Below, one piece after another: positions 48,493 to 57,480 of a stretch of DNA of 64,000 nucleotides. A program made the position numbers and the translations under genes. Source of the DNA: Neobacillus paridis (GTDB taxonomy: Bacteria > Bacillota > Bacilli > Bacillales > Cytobacillaceae); assembly GCF_016765675.1 (NCBI RefSeq), contig NZ_JAESWB010000025.1, positions 124,001-188,000 on the forward strand. Direction: 5' to 3'. The notes beneath the pieces were generated by a model that saw only the letters and a list, made by a program, of their open reading frames with translations, was not told where the DNA came from and did no database searches. Every line of letters starts with the position of its first letter. The stretch's first letter is position 1.

Positions 48493-48534
48493 CGAAAAAA
48501 GTGCGGCTCACATTAGTAGGCCGCACTTTTTCGT
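48493..48534. terminator. Bidirectional terminator
   Basis: CGAAAAAAGTGCGGC with GCCGCACTTTTTCG, flanked by A and T runs, between the remnant gene and the Uma2 gene. Confidence 0.75.
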
Positions 48535-48647
48535 GACAATATCATGCTGAAAAATCAACATTCTTGGGTATTTCTATTTTTAATTTTTGGGCTAAAAAAC
48601 CACTTTTCGGACAGCCCCTTTAATTAGCAAAATAGAACTATATAATT

Positions 48648-49388
48648 TTAGACTCTAAATATCTTGCTGATTTCTGCGCTAAGTCCTTCAAAGATGAATG
48701 ATTGTGCCGCCTCGTCATTTTTAAAAGTGGTGCTATTACATATATTATTGTCCTCAAAAAGATAAACAGTGACTTCCTTGTTGTCCGGATTCACAATCCA
48801 GTACTCGTTCACCCCGCAGGACATATAGAGATCAAGCTTTTTAATCAGGTCCTTTCTTCTCGTACTCTTTGAAAGTACTTCTACGACAAGTGACGGGACC
48901 CCTTTATAATAATCCTCCTCGTTTAAATTTTCCTCCAGGTCACAAATAACCATTATATCAGGCTGGACGATATTAATATTTTCGGGTGTTCTTCTTAGCT
49001 CAATATCGTAGGGTGCAACCATTGGAGTACATTTTGATCCTTGGAAAAAGGTGTGAAAAATTACAAGTAACTCAGTAATAGCTATTTGATGAGCAGTCCT
49101 TGGCGAAGCGAGCAAATAGATTTCCCCATCAATATACTCGTATCTTTCATCAGATTCCCGTTGTAATTTTAGAAACTCTTCATAAGTTGCTTTTTTTCCA
49201 TAATAGTTATATTCCGGTGCATTTTCATGTACTTGATCTGGTTGGGCATTATCCTCCAATGGTTTTTCTTTGATGGCTGTTAGTTTGGCGATTTCTGTGC
49301 CGTTTCGTGTAATAATAATATCCTCTTGTGCCGTAAGCATTAAATACTTTCCAAAATTATTTTGCAATTCAGTGGAGTTAATGATCAT
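48648..49388 (-). CDS. Phd/YefM-like antitoxin domain fused to Uma2-family endonuclease-like domain
   Basis: A 246-residue two-domain protein. Residues ~1-40 (INSTELQNNFGKYLMLTAQ, DIIITRNGTEIAKL) look like a Phd/YefM antitoxin DNA-binding fold. After a linker (~41-65) the rest is a Uma2/DUF820 PD-(D/E)XK domain: YEYIDGEIYLLASP, VQPDIMVICD, SLVVEVLSKSTRRKDL with the Lys helix, and GVNEYWIVNP. Uma2 proteins are nuclease-like, but their function is poorly known. GGAGG precedes the ATG. No separate toxin gene is adjacent. Lies in the accessory segment between rplT and the M42 gene. Confidence 0.82.
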   Translation of the reverse strand: MIINSTELQNNFGKYLMLTAQEDIIITRNGTEIAKLTAIKEKPLEDNAQPDQVHENAPEYNYYGKKATYEEFLKLQRESDERYEYIDGEIYLLASPRTAHQIAITELLVIFHTFFQGSKCTPMVAPYDIELRRTPENINIVQPDIMVICDLEENLNEEDYYKGVPSLVVEVLSKSTRRKDLIKKLDLYMSCGVNEYWIVNPDNKEVTVYLFEDNNICNSTTFKNDEAAQSFIFEGLSAEISKIFRV

Positions 49389-49509
49389 ATTATAGCACCT
49401 CCGATATTAGTTAAAATAGCTAACTTAGCTATTTTTATTATACCAAATTATTTGTTTTTTGGAGTGGAAAGAGACATATTTTGAAATAAATTATCAGGGG
49501 AACCAACAC

Positions 49510-49562
49510 TATTAGCGAAAAATTTGTAATATTATTATTTTCTTCGCTATAATTATTAGCGA
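49510..49562. repeat. Scattered TTCGCTAATA motifs upstream of the M42 peptidase gene
   Basis: TATTAGCGAA at 49510-49519, TTCGCTAT at 49543-49550 and TATTAGCGA at 49554-49562. They have the same 10-bp motif as the phased array at 55946-56038, and the last two form an imperfect inverted repeat just before the gene. Confidence 0.5.
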
Positions 49563-49587
49563 TACATACATAAAGGGAGGCTAAAGA

Positions 49588-50673
49588 ATGGCAAAGTTCG
49601 ATGAAACATTGACGATGCTGAAGGATTTAACCGATGCCAGGGGCATTCCTGGCAACGAGCGTGAAGTCCGCGAAGTAATGAAAAAGTATATAGAGCCATT
49701 TGCGGATGAGATCACAACTGATGGACTTGGCAGCTTAATTGCAAAAAAGGTTGGAAAAGAAGATGGGCCTAGAATTATGATAGCCGGCCACCTGGATGAA
49801 GTCGGCTTCATGGTTACGCAAATCGATGATAAGGGCTTTCTGCGCTTTCAACCGGTTGGCGGCTGGTGGGGGCAGGTCATGCTGGCTCAGCGCGTTACAA
49901 TTGTCACGAAAAAAGGTGATGTGACCGGCATTATTGGTTCCAAACCGCCGCATGTGTTATCTCAAGAGCAGCGTAAGAAACCGGTGGAAATTAAAGATAT
50001 GTTCATTGATATCGGGGCATCGAGCCGGGAAGAAGCTGAAGAATGGGGCGTACGTCCGGGAGATATGGTTGTGCCATACTTCGAATTTACCGTCATGAAC
50101 AATGAGAAAATGCTGCTGGCTAAAGCCTGGGATAATCGCATTGGCTGCGCGATAGCCATTGATGTGTTAAAACAATTGAAAGGTGTCGAGCATCCAAACG
50201 TTGTGTACGGTGTCGGTGCCGTTCAAGAAGAGGTCGGCCTCCGAGGTGCAAAAACAGCTACTTACAAAATCAAGCCGGACATCGGCTTTGCTGTTGATGT
50301 TGGCATCGCCGGCGACACTCCAGGAATCACCGAAAAAGAAGCAATGAGTAAAATCGGCAAAGGCCCGCAAATTGTGGTATATGATGCCTCAATGGTCAGC
50401 CATAAAGGTTTACGGGATTTTGTTACAGATGTGGCCGATGAATTGAATATTCCCTATCAATTTGAATCCATGCCTGGCGGCGGAACCGATGCCGGTTCCA
50501 TTCATTTAGTGCATAACGGCGTGCCGGCACTGGCAATCACTATTGCCACTCGCTATATTCATTCACATGCCGCGATGCTCCACCGCGATGACTTTGACAA
50601 TGCCGTGAAGTTGGTTGTGGAAGTGATTAAACGTCTTGATCGTGAGACGGTTGATAAAATTATTTATGAATAA
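49588..50673 (+). CDS. ysdC: M42 family metallopeptidase (YsdC type)
   Basis: A 361-residue cocatalytic aminopeptidase of the M42 (TET/glutamyl aminopeptidase) family, usually a dodecamer that trims peptides. Metal ligands and catalytic residues are visible: [37 protein letters not shown] and a final [14 protein letters not shown] precedes the ATG at seven bases. B. subtilis also has ysdC downstream of rplT, so the accessory genes here are an insertion between these two. A weak terminator and a 21-bp motif array follow. Confidence 0.92.
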   Translation: MAKFDETLTMLKDLTDARGIPGNEREVREVMKKYIEPFADEITTDGLGSLIAKKVGKEDGPRIMIAGHLDEVGFMVTQIDDKGFLRFQPVGGWWGQVMLAQRVTIVTKKGDVTGIIGSKPPHVLSQEQRKKPVEIKDMFIDIGASSREEAEEWGVRPGDMVVPYFEFTVMNNEKMLLAKAWDNRIGCAIAIDVLKQLKGVEHPNVVYGVGAVQEEVGLRGAKTATYKIKPDIGFAVDVGIAGDTPGITEKEAMSKIGKGPQIVVYDASMVSHKGLRDFVTDVADELNIPYQFESMPGGGTDAGSIHLVHNGVPALAITIATRYIHSHAAMLHRDDFDNAVKLVVEVIKRLDRETVDKIIYE

Positions 50674-50681
50674 AATTTTGA

Positions 50682-50711
50682 ATCCTCGGTACTGGCTATC
50701 GGGGGTTTTTT
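50682..50711 (+). terminator. Probable terminator after the M42 gene
   Basis: CCTCGGTA / TATCGGGGG arms with G-T pairs, followed by six T residues. Confidence 0.6.
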
Positions 50712-50741
50712 GTGAATATTTTTGGAAGGAAAGGTCTATTT

Positions 50742-50813
50742 GTCTAAAACATCTTGGATTTCGTCCAAAACCTTGAGAAAAATATCCAAAACACTCTAGA
50801 ATCCGTCCGAAAC
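50742..50813 (+). repeat. 21-bp phased motif array I (GTCCAAAAC type)
   Basis: GTCTAAAAC, GTCCAAAAC, ATCCAAAAC and GTCCGAAAC begin at 50742, 50763, 50784 and 50805, exactly 21 bp apart, while the intervening 12 bases are not conserved. It lies between convergent genes ysdC and sspI. Confidence 0.65.
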
Positions 50814-50851
50814 CACCCAAAAAATGTAAATACCTATATAAAATAAAAACC

Positions 50852-50869
50852 GCCGGTCCATGGACCGGC
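50852..50869 (-). terminator. Intrinsic terminator of sspI
   Basis: GCCGGTCC / GGACCGGC perfect stem; on the minus strand followed by GGTTTTTAT. Confidence 0.8.
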
Positions 50870-50884
50870 AGCCCTTTATGAGTT

Positions 50885-51094
50885 TTATTGCTTTAACCCG
50901 TTTTCAAGAGTGCTGAGCATTTCCTTTTTCTCATCTTCAGAGGAATTTTGCCAGATGACCTCAAAAAGGACGCCTAGACCAGGCAGCATTTTTTCCTCAC
51001 CACTTTGAATGGCATCAACAATGGTATCTTCCAATTGTTCTTGCGTATTTCCGGAAACATTGTGAATAATGGCATTGCGTAAATTTAAGTTCAA
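50885..51094 (-). CDS. sspI: Small acid-soluble spore protein SspI
   Basis: A 69-residue minor spore protein of the SspI family, made in the forespore. The core [20 protein letters not shown] followed by [11 protein letters not shown] is nearly identical to B. subtilis SspI as I recall it. The TTG at 51094 gives MNLNLRNAI and is eight bases from AAGGGGTG; a TTG at 51100 would be too close. CATATTA upstream on this strand fits a sigma-G -10 box (CATNNTA), but no convincing -35 is seen. Its own terminator follows. Confidence 0.93.
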   Translation of the reverse strand: MNLNLRNAIIHNVSGNTQEQLEDTIVDAIQSGEEKMLPGLGVLFEVIWQNSSEDEKKEMLSTLENGLKQ

Positions 51095-51210
51095 AATCAA
51101 TACACCCCTTCAGTAACATCATTTTCACTAATATGATTTTCTCTTTTTGGTTTTATTATGTATTTTCGTTATAATATTAAAATCAAAGGTAATTAAAGGG
51201 GAAAAAATCA

Positions 51211-51963
51211 TTGAAGTACATTCAATCATTACAAAATCCACAAGTGAAGCAATGGAAAAAGCTATTAACCAAAAAAGAACGGGATCGCTCCGGTACCTTT
51301 TTAATCGAAGGCTTTCATTTAGTCGAGGAGGCCCTTAAAGAAGGGCTGGTATTAGAGGTGATTGTTTCTGAAAAAATTGGACTATCGCCTCGCCTTGATA
51401 TCGGTTCAGCGGCTGTTATAACGGTTACGGAGGAAATAGCTGATTCACTGTCAGATACAGAGACACCGCAGGGCATCTATGCTGTTTGCCGTCAACCAAA
51501 AATAAATGAGGGTGTTTCAAATGCTAAAACTTATTTGCTAATTGATGCCGTCCAAGATCCGGGAAATCTAGGAACGATGATCCGTACCGCTGATGCTGCG
51601 GGAATTGATGCTGTTATTGTTGGTCGCGGCAGTGTGGATGTATACAATTCAAAAGTGTTACGGTCGGCTCAGGGCAGCCACTTTCACCTTCCGATTATTA
51701 GAGAAGATTTAGGAACATGGATTGACAGGCTACAGAAAAAAAATATTCCTGTTTACGGAACAGCACTTGAAGGGGCGGCAACATATACGGATATTCCAGC
51801 TGGTGAAACATTTGCCTTAATTGTTGGTAATGAGGGCAGCGGAGTTAACAAAGACCTGCTTTCTACGACAACGGCAAACCTTTATATTCCGATTTATGGC
51901 AAGAGTGAATCATTGAATGTTGCTGTTGCCACAGGAATTCTGTTATATTATTTGAAAAAATAG
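51211..51963 (+). CDS. ysgA: TrmH-type SPOUT RNA methyltransferase (YsgA)
   Basis: A 250-residue 2'-O-ribose RNA methyltransferase-like protein. An N-terminal substrate-binding domain (~1-95, with LTKKERDRSGTFLIEG) is followed by the knotted SPOUT domain. The three motifs are VQDPGNLGTMIRTADAAG (Asn/Arg), LIVGNEGSGV and IPIYGKSESLNVAVATGI. The exact RNA target is unknown. TTG start behind AAAGGGG. Located between sspI and pheST as in B. subtilis. Confidence 0.92.
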   Translation: MKYIQSLQNPQVKQWKKLLTKKERDRSGTFLIEGFHLVEEALKEGLVLEVIVSEKIGLSPRLDIGSAAVITVTEEIADSLSDTETPQGIYAVCRQPKINEGVSNAKTYLLIDAVQDPGNLGTMIRTADAAGIDAVIVGRGSVDVYNSKVLRSAQGSHFHLPIIREDLGTWIDRLQKKNIPVYGTALEGAATYTDIPAGETFALIVGNEGSGVNKDLLSTTTANLYIPIYGKSESLNVAVATGILLYYLKK

Positions 51964-51974
51964 GCGAAACTTGT

Positions 51975-52003
51975 TTGAAACGCTTGAAAAATTAGTATAT
52001 AAT
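51975..52003 (+). promoter_or_regulatory. Sigma-A promoter for pheST
   Basis: TTGAAA (51975-51980), 17-bp spacer, TATAAT (51998-52003). Confidence 0.8.
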
Positions 52004-52019
52004 AATGAACAATGTTAAT

Positions 52020-52282
52020 GAAAATAAAGACGATGACGGAGAAAAGTATTATACTTGTTTGACCATCCAGGGAGAGAGTGCCGTGATTGGAAGCATTCTT
52101 ATGGAAAAGGTATAAGAAGTTCACCTCCTGAGTTGGCATCGGGACCATTTCGATCATGAAATGTAAAGATGCATCGGCGAAAAGCCGTTATCCCAATCAA
52201 GTGAACACTAGTGTCTTACATAGGTGTTTATAAGGGTGGTACCGCGACAATAACCTCGTCCCTTTTGGGGATGGGGTTTTTT
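52020..52282 (+). promoter_or_regulatory. T-box leader of pheST
   Basis: tRNA-Phe-sensing leader. A TTC phenylalanine codon lies in GAAGTTCACC (52120-52122) as the likely specifier. The T-box AAGGGTGGTACCGCG is at 52232-52246. The terminator AACCTCGTCCC / GGGGATGGGGTT plus T-run is at 52252-52282. Placement before phenylalanyl-tRNA synthetase genes is as expected. Confidence 0.93.
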
Positions 52283-52296
52283 TATTTTCTGATATT

Positions 52297-52385
52297 GTCC
52301 AGCTACAGCGCCTGACGACTAAGGAAATCTTCTTAGAATAATTATCGCAGGAACAAGCTGTGCTTGTTCCGAAGGCGCTGTAGCT
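52297..52385 (+). repeat. Dispersed structured repeat, copy D (compact form)
   Basis: GTCCAGCTACAGCGCCT at the left; AGCTACAGCGCCT (52301-52313) pairs perfectly over 13 bp with AGGCGCTGTAGCT (52373-52385). Inside are a CTAAG / CTTAG hairpin and a perfect GGAACAAGC / GCTTGTTCC hairpin (52350-52370). It lies between the T-box terminator and pheS, so it forms part of the pheS leader. The T-to-A change on one side (TCC to TAC) is matched by a compensating change on the other. Confidence 0.7.
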
Positions 52386-52428
52386 TTTCGCGGTGCCTGA
52401 CACCAAAATATAAGGAGGAAAAGGATCC

Positions 52429-53466
52429 ATGCAAGAACGTTTAAAAGAGCTGCAGGCAGAAGCGATTGAAAAGGTTGAACAGGCTTCGAGCTTAAAGGAA
52501 TTGAATGACATCCGCGTTGCTTATTTAGGAAAAAAAGGTCCAATTACCGAGGTTCTTCGAGGTATGGGAAAACTTTCTGCAGAGGAGCGTCCAGTTATCG
52601 GGGCTTTTGCCAATGAAGTCCGGGCAGCTATTTCTGCAAAAATGGAAGCAAAACAAGCCGAGCTGGAGGAAGCAGCGGTGCAAGCAAAATTAGCATCAGA
52701 AACCATCGATGTTACTTTACCAGGGCGCCCGGTTAAGCTAGGCAACCATCATCCGTTAACCAAAATTATCGAAGAAATCGAAGACTTATTTATCGGTATG
52801 GGTTATGAGGTAGCGGAAGGGCCGGAGGTAGAACAGGACTACTATAATTTCGAGGCCCTGAACCTGCCGAAAGGACACCCGGCACGAGACATGCAGGATT
52901 CCTTCTATATTACAGAAGACATTTTATTACGGACGCATACATCACCAGTACAAGCCCGGACAATGGAAAAGCACGAAGGGAAAGGTTCTATCAAAATTAT
53001 TTGCCCTGGTAAAGTGTACCGCCGCGACAATGATGATGCGACACACTCTCACCAATTCATGCAGATTGAAGGTCTCGTTGTTGGTGAAAACATCCGTATG
53101 AGTGACCTGAAAGGAACACTAGAAGTGTTTGCTAAGAAAATCTTCGGTGAAGACCGGGAAATCAGACTGCGTCCAAGCTTTTTCCCATTTACAGAGCCAT
53201 CCGTAGAAATGGATATTTCATGTAAAATTTGTGGCGGCCATGGCTGCAGCGTTTGCAAGCATACCGGCTGGATTGAAATTCTCGGTGCCGGCATGGTTCA
53301 TCCAAATGTACTTGAAATGGCCGGCTATGATTCGAGAGTATTCAATGGATTTGCCTTTGGCATGGGTCCGGAACGGATTGCCATGCTGAAATATGGCGTT
53401 GATGATATCCGTCATTTCTATACCAATGATGTTCGATTCTTAAAACAGTTTGCAGTTGAAGAGTAG
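52429..53466 (+). CDS. pheS: Phenylalanyl-tRNA synthetase alpha subunit
   Basis: Catalytic alpha subunit of the (alpha-beta)2 enzyme. The 345-residue protein has an N-terminal coiled coil (~1-85) for tRNA contact. The class II core follows: [14 protein letters not shown], motif 2 [21 protein letters not shown]-loop region [13 protein letters not shown], a CKIC/CSVC cysteine pair and motif 3 [18 protein letters not shown] precedes the ATG. pheT follows at 12 bases. Controlled by the T-box leader. Confidence 0.97.
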   Translation: MQERLKELQAEAIEKVEQASSLKELNDIRVAYLGKKGPITEVLRGMGKLSAEERPVIGAFANEVRAAISAKMEAKQAELEEAAVQAKLASETIDVTLPGRPVKLGNHHPLTKIIEEIEDLFIGMGYEVAEGPEVEQDYYNFEALNLPKGHPARDMQDSFYITEDILLRTHTSPVQARTMEKHEGKGSIKIICPGKVYRRDNDDATHSHQFMQIEGLVVGENIRMSDLKGTLEVFAKKIFGEDREIRLRPSFFPFTEPSVEMDISCKICGGHGCSVCKHTGWIEILGAGMVHPNVLEMAGYDSRVFNGFAFGMGPERIAMLKYGVDDIRHFYTNDVRFLKQFAVEE

Positions 53467-53478
53467 GAGGTTTAGGAT

Positions 53479-55893
53479 ATGTTGGTTTCATATAAATGGC
53501 TCCAAGACTATGTTGATTTATCGGGAATCACAGCGAAGGAGCTTGCTGAAAAAATCACCAAAAGCGGGATTGAAGTCGAAGGAGTAGAGGTTCTAAATGA
53601 AGGTATTAAAGGGGTTGTTGTCGGCTATGTGCTTGAGCGCGAGCAGCACCCAAATGCCGATAAATTAAACAAATGCTTGGTTGATATTGGCGCCGGCGAA
53701 CCGGTGCAAATTATTTGCGGCGCCCCGAATGTTGATAAAGGACAAAAGGTTGCAGTTGCCACGGTTGGGGCAAAATTGCCGGGCGGTGTGAAAATTAAAC
53801 GAGCCAAGCTTCGCGGCGAAGTATCAAACGGGATGATTTGCTCGCTTCAAGAGTTGGGCATGGAGGGAAAAATTGTTCCGAAAGAATATGCAGAAGGAAT
53901 TTTTGTTTTTCCACAAGACGCGGAAGTTGGCACTGACGCGATTGCTCTATTGAATCGAAACGACGAGATCCTTGAGCTCAGTCTAACGCCAAACAGAGCG
54001 GACTGCTTAAGTATGCTTGGAGTTGCCTATGAAGTGGCAGCAATTTTAGGAAGAGAAGTAAAACTTCCGGAAACGAAACTTGAACCTGTAGCTGAAAAGG
54101 CATCTGATTACGTCAAGGTTGTCGTTGAAGCACCGGAAGATAACCCATTGTATGTGGCGAAAATAATTAAAAATGTCAAAATCGGTCCATCCCCACTTTG
54201 GATGCAAACCCGTTTAATGAATGCCGGAATCCGTCCGCACAACAATGTAGTCGACATTACCAACTATATCTTGCTGGAATACGGCCAGCCGCTCCACGCT
54301 TTTGACTACGACCGTTTTGGATCCAAAGAAATTCTCGTCCGCCGCGCGAAGGAAGGGGAAAAGTTTACAACGCTGGATGATGTGGAACGGAGCTTAACAG
54401 CCGATCATCTTGTAATTACGAATGGAACCGAGCCTGTCGCCCTTGCCGGGGTAATGGGAGGTGCTAATTCAGAAGTTACATCCGATACTACCACTGTTTT
54501 GCTGGAAGCGGCCCTTTTTAACGGTTTTACAGTTCGTAAAGCATCAAAAGATCATGGATTGCGCAGTGAAGCAAGTGCCCGCTTCGAAAAAGGCGTTGAT
54601 CCTAACCGGGTCCGCGCAGCCGGTGACCGGGCAGCTTACCTTATGGCGAAATATGCTGGCGGTGAAGTATTGACAGGGGCAGCTGAGGTAGATACATTAA
54701 CGATTGAACCGGCGGTTATTCCAATTACGCTTGAAAAAATCAATCGAGTCCTCGGTACAGATCTCGACATGAACCAAGTAAAAGAAATATTTGCCCGCCT
54801 GCAATTTGAGGCTTCTGTTGATGGCGATACCATTACCGTTACAGCTCCAACGCGCCGCGGTGATATTAAAATTGAAGAAGACCTGATTGAGGAAGTGGCT
54901 CGTCTCTATGGCTATGACAATATTCCCAAAACATTGCCGGTTGGTTCTTCCACGCCAGGAAAATTAACAGCCTATCAAAAGAAACGCCGCGTTGTCCGAC
55001 AATATCTGGAGGGGGCAGGACTTTATCAGGCTGTTACCTACTCCTTAACAAGCGAGGAAAAAGCGGCTCAATATGCTCTCGAAAAACGCGAGGCGATTCA
55101 TTTAGCGATGCCGATGAGTGAAGACCGCAGCGTGCTTCGGTTAAGCATATTGCCTCAGCTATTAGAGGTTGTAAAATATAATAGCGCCCGACAAAATGAT
55201 AGCTTAGCGGTCTATGAAACAGGCAACGTCTTTTTAGCAAATGGTACTGACGCGCTTCCGGAGGAAAGAGAACATTTAGCAGCCGCCATTACCGGCTTGT
55301 GGACAAATCATTCATGGCAGGGAGAGAAAAAGCCTGTAGATTTCTTCGTGTTAAAGGGGATTTTGGAAGGGCTGTTTGCCAAGCTTGGGTTAACGGATAA
55401 GGTGGAATATGTACAAGCGCAGGTAGACGGTCTGCACCCGGGACGGACGGCCGAAATCCTATTGAACAGTAAACGAATCGGCTTTGTCGGTCAGGTACAC
55501 CCAAGTGTCCAAAAAGATCTGGACCTCAAAGACACGTACGTCTTCGAGCTGTCATTAAAAGCGGTGCTGGAAGAGGAGACAGACGACTTACAATATGTTC
55601 CGATTCCGCGCTTCCCATCAATTACAAGGGATATTGCCCTCGTGGCAAACAAAGAGACAGTGTCAGACACCTTAAAGGAGATCATTCTTGAGGCCGGGGC
55701 TCCGCTCTTGAAGGAAGCAAACGTCTTTGACTTATACGAAGGCGATAAAATGGAGGAAGGCAAGAAATCGATTGCTTTCTCCTTAAAATACGCTGACCCG
55801 GAACGGACCCTGACGGATGAAGAGGTCACGAAGGTTCATGAACAAGTACTGGCCGCTTTGAAAGAGCAAGCAGGCGCCGTCTTACGGGGATAA
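53479..55893 (+). CDS. pheT: Phenylalanyl-tRNA synthetase beta subunit
   Basis: An 804-residue beta subunit. In order: an EMAP-like tRNA-binding OB domain (~40-150; [26 protein letters not shown]), the B3/4 editing domain (~210-390), B5 (~405-475; [20 protein letters not shown]), a pseudo-catalytic domain (~490-690) and the C-terminal anticodon-binding FDX-ACB domain (~710-804; [13 protein letters not shown]). GGAGG precedes the ATG. Length matches B. subtilis PheT. A strong terminator follows. Confidence 0.97.
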   Translation: MLVSYKWLQDYVDLSGITAKELAEKITKSGIEVEGVEVLNEGIKGVVVGYVLEREQHPNADKLNKCLVDIGAGEPVQIICGAPNVDKGQKVAVATVGAKLPGGVKIKRAKLRGEVSNGMICSLQELGMEGKIVPKEYAEGIFVFPQDAEVGTDAIALLNRNDEILELSLTPNRADCLSMLGVAYEVAAILGREVKLPETKLEPVAEKASDYVKVVVEAPEDNPLYVAKIIKNVKIGPSPLWMQTRLMNAGIRPHNNVVDITNYILLEYGQPLHAFDYDRFGSKEILVRRAKEGEKFTTLDDVERSLTADHLVITNGTEPVALAGVMGGANSEVTSDTTTVLLEAALFNGFTVRKASKDHGLRSEASARFEKGVDPNRVRAAGDRAAYLMAKYAGGEVLTGAAEVDTLTIEPAVIPITLEKINRVLGTDLDMNQVKEIFARLQFEASVDGDTITVTAPTRRGDIKIEEDLIEEVARLYGYDNIPKTLPVGSSTPGKLTAYQKKRRVVRQYLEGAGLYQAVTYSLTSEEKAAQYALEKREAIHLAMPMSEDRSVLRLSILPQLLEVVKYNSARQNDSLAVYETGNVFLANGTDALPEEREHLAAAITGLWTNHSWQGEKKPVDFFVLKGILEGLFAKLGLTDKVEYVQAQVDGLHPGRTAEILLNSKRIGFVGQVHPSVQKDLDLKDTYVFELSLKAVLEEETDDLQYVPIPRFPSITRDIALVANKETVSDTLKEIILEAGAPLLKEANVFDLYEGDKMEEGKKSIAFSLKYADPERTLTDEEVTKVHEQVLAALKEQAGAVLRG

Positions 55894-55900
55894 ATTATAG

Positions 55901-55930
55901 AAAAAGCTAGCTTAAGGGCTAGCTTTTTTT
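55901..55930 (+). terminator. Intrinsic terminator after pheT
   Basis: AAAAAGCTAGC / GCTAGCTTTTTTT with a six-base loop. Confidence 0.9.
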
Positions 55931-55945
55931 CGTTACTATTTTCGC

Positions 55946-56049
55946 TTCGCTAATAAAAAGGATTTTTCGCTAATAAAAGCAATTGATTCGCTAATAAAAT
56001 ATATGAATTTGCTAATATCCCCCGAAAATTCGCTAATAAAACTTTTAGA
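55946..56049 (+). repeat. 21-bp phased motif array II (TTCGCTAATA type)
   Basis: Five copies of TT[C/T]GCTAATA start at 55946, 55966, 55987, 56008 and 56029 (spacing 20, 21, 21, 21), usually followed by AAAA. The remaining bases of each unit vary. It lies between pheT and phhB (convergent). The motif also occurs at 49510-49562. Confidence 0.75.
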
Positions 56050-56090
56050 TGTTATTTCCTGGTCAAATAATTAAAAATAATATTAAAAAA

Positions 56091-56122
56091 GGCTGTCCCG
56101 CCATTAAATCGATGGGGCAGTT
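56091..56122. terminator. Bidirectional terminator downstream of phhB
   Basis: GGCTGTCCCGCCAT pairs with ATGGGGCAG (bulged); on the minus strand it is followed by CCTTTTTTAA. Confidence 0.6.
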
Positions 56123-56126
56123 TTTC

Positions 56127-56420
56127 TTAAATTTTATATTTTTCATAGATTTCATCATATTTTTTTGCCAAGGCTACGTCTAAATCTGTCAGCCCGCCTG
56201 CGTGCCAAGAAGTAAGCTTCAAAGTCACTAATTTATAATCAATAGCAATGAAAGGATGGTGATTCTGGTTCTCCGAAAGCTGGGCAATTTCGTTTACAAA
56301 CTCAATACCCTTTAAAAATTCCTTAAAACGATATTTTTTTACCACGAATTTTCCATCGAGCTTCCAACCGATTAAACTGCCAATGGATTTTTCAATTTCT
56401 GCGTCAGTTAATCTCCGCAA
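56127..56420 (-). CDS. phhB: Pterin-4a-carbinolamine dehydratase
   Basis: A 97-residue PCD/DCoH-family enzyme that dehydrates 4a-hydroxytetrahydropterin. The active-site motif is present as ENQNHHPFIAIDYKLV followed by LTSWHAGGLTDLD, retaining the two adjacent His and the later His. Start choice is uncertain: TTG at 56420 and TTG at 56426 both follow AGGAGGAGGGG; I prefer 56420 by spacing. It is just downstream of rnhC on the same strand (15-base gap). No phenylalanine hydroxylase gene is visible in the window. Confidence 0.88.
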   Translation of the reverse strand: MRRLTDAEIEKSIGSLIGWKLDGKFVVKKYRFKEFLKGIEFVNEIAQLSENQNHHPFIAIDYKLVTLKLTSWHAGGLTDLDVALAKKYDEIYEKYKI

Positions 56421-56435
56421 TCCCAACCCCTCCTC

Positions 56436-57392
56436 CTAGTTTCTCTTTTTCCGCACAAGCGCCATTGCTTTTTCTGTATTGGCAAAATGAAGTTTTACGA
56501 ATGAACCGAGTTGATCGCGTCCCTTTTGCAAAATCAGCTTCGCTGCTGCTTCATCAACAAGCGGGCCGGCGCCTTTTGGAATGGGGAAGCCGGCCGCTTC
56601 ACTCAGCTTATCCATATATTGAATGAAAGCGTAGCGAGCGAGGATGCTGGCAGCGGCAACGGCGAGATGGATGCCCTCCGCCTTGGTACTAAAGTAAACC
56701 TTATCGCGGGCGATGGATTTTTGTCCTTTTAAATGCTGGAAATAAGTGCCCGGCTGGACGAATTGATCGATCAAAATCGCCTCCGGCTTTTCCGGAGCTA
56801 TTTTCTCCATTACTTTTAGAATCGCTTGATTATGAAGCAGCGCTTTCATTTTACCCTGCGACATCCCGGTCTGCTGGATCTGATTATATTTATCATTTTT
56901 CAAGGTCATCAGGCTAAATGGGATGATCTCTTTAATTACTTTGGCCATTTCGATGATTTTCTCATCAGTTAAATCCTTGGAATCGCGTACGCCCCATTCC
57001 TTTAATAACGGAATTTGTTCCTTCCTTACATAGGCGGCAACAACTGTAATTGGACCGAAAAAGTCCCCCGTTCCCACCTCATCGGAACCGATCACGGACA
57101 TCCGGCTTATTTGTGCGGGTAGATCGCCTTTAGCGATAGACTTTGTCTTGGCAGCTGCTGGCTTTCCGGTTGGAGCACTTCCGGATTCGGTTTTCTGCCA
57201 TTTTTCCGCTTCTGTTTCATAATCATTTCCTTGAAATAGGACTTTGCCTGATTGATAGGCAGTAATGGTGCAGCCCGGCATTTTGGCAGCAAACACACTT
57301 CCCGGCGGATTTTTGTCTAGCAATTGTTTTTCATAATATGTTTTCATTTCATGAATCGTATCTTTTCCACAAATTAAAACAACTTGTCCCAC
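56436..57392 (-). CDS. rnhC: Ribonuclease HIII
   Basis: Cleaves RNA in RNA-DNA hybrids. The 318-residue protein has the N-terminal TBP-like substrate-binding domain (~1-80; GCTITAYQSGKVLFQG) and the RNase H2/H3 catalytic domain. The latter starts VIGSDEVGTGDFFGP (DEXGXGD), with ILIDQFVQPG and a later Asp in LVDEAAAKL. Start is uncertain: GTG at 57392 gives MGQVVLICG, as expected for the family; an ATG at 57407 adds five residues. Neither has a strong ribosome site. Divergent from zapA. Confidence 0.92.
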   Translation of the reverse strand: MGQVVLICGKDTIHEMKTYYEKQLLDKNPPGSVFAAKMPGCTITAYQSGKVLFQGNDYETEAEKWQKTESGSAPTGKPAAAKTKSIAKGDLPAQISRMSVIGSDEVGTGDFFGPITVVAAYVRKEQIPLLKEWGVRDSKDLTDEKIIEMAKVIKEIIPFSLMTLKNDKYNQIQQTGMSQGKMKALLHNQAILKVMEKIAPEKPEAILIDQFVQPGTYFQHLKGQKSIARDKVYFSTKAEGIHLAVAAASILARYAFIQYMDKLSEAAGFPIPKGAGPLVDEAAAKLILQKGRDQLGSFVKLHFANTEKAMALVRKKRN

Positions 57393-57480
57393 AATGAAAC
57401 ACCACATTTCTTTTAACTTTTCCTTTTATTTGTGTTCGTGTTATGATAAAGTGTAGGATTCTTGATTGGAGGCATTTACG

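Noticed and set aside
55946..56049. CRISPR array
   Set aside because: Repeats are only 10-14 bases with 20-21-bp period; there is no room for spacers and no cas genes are present.
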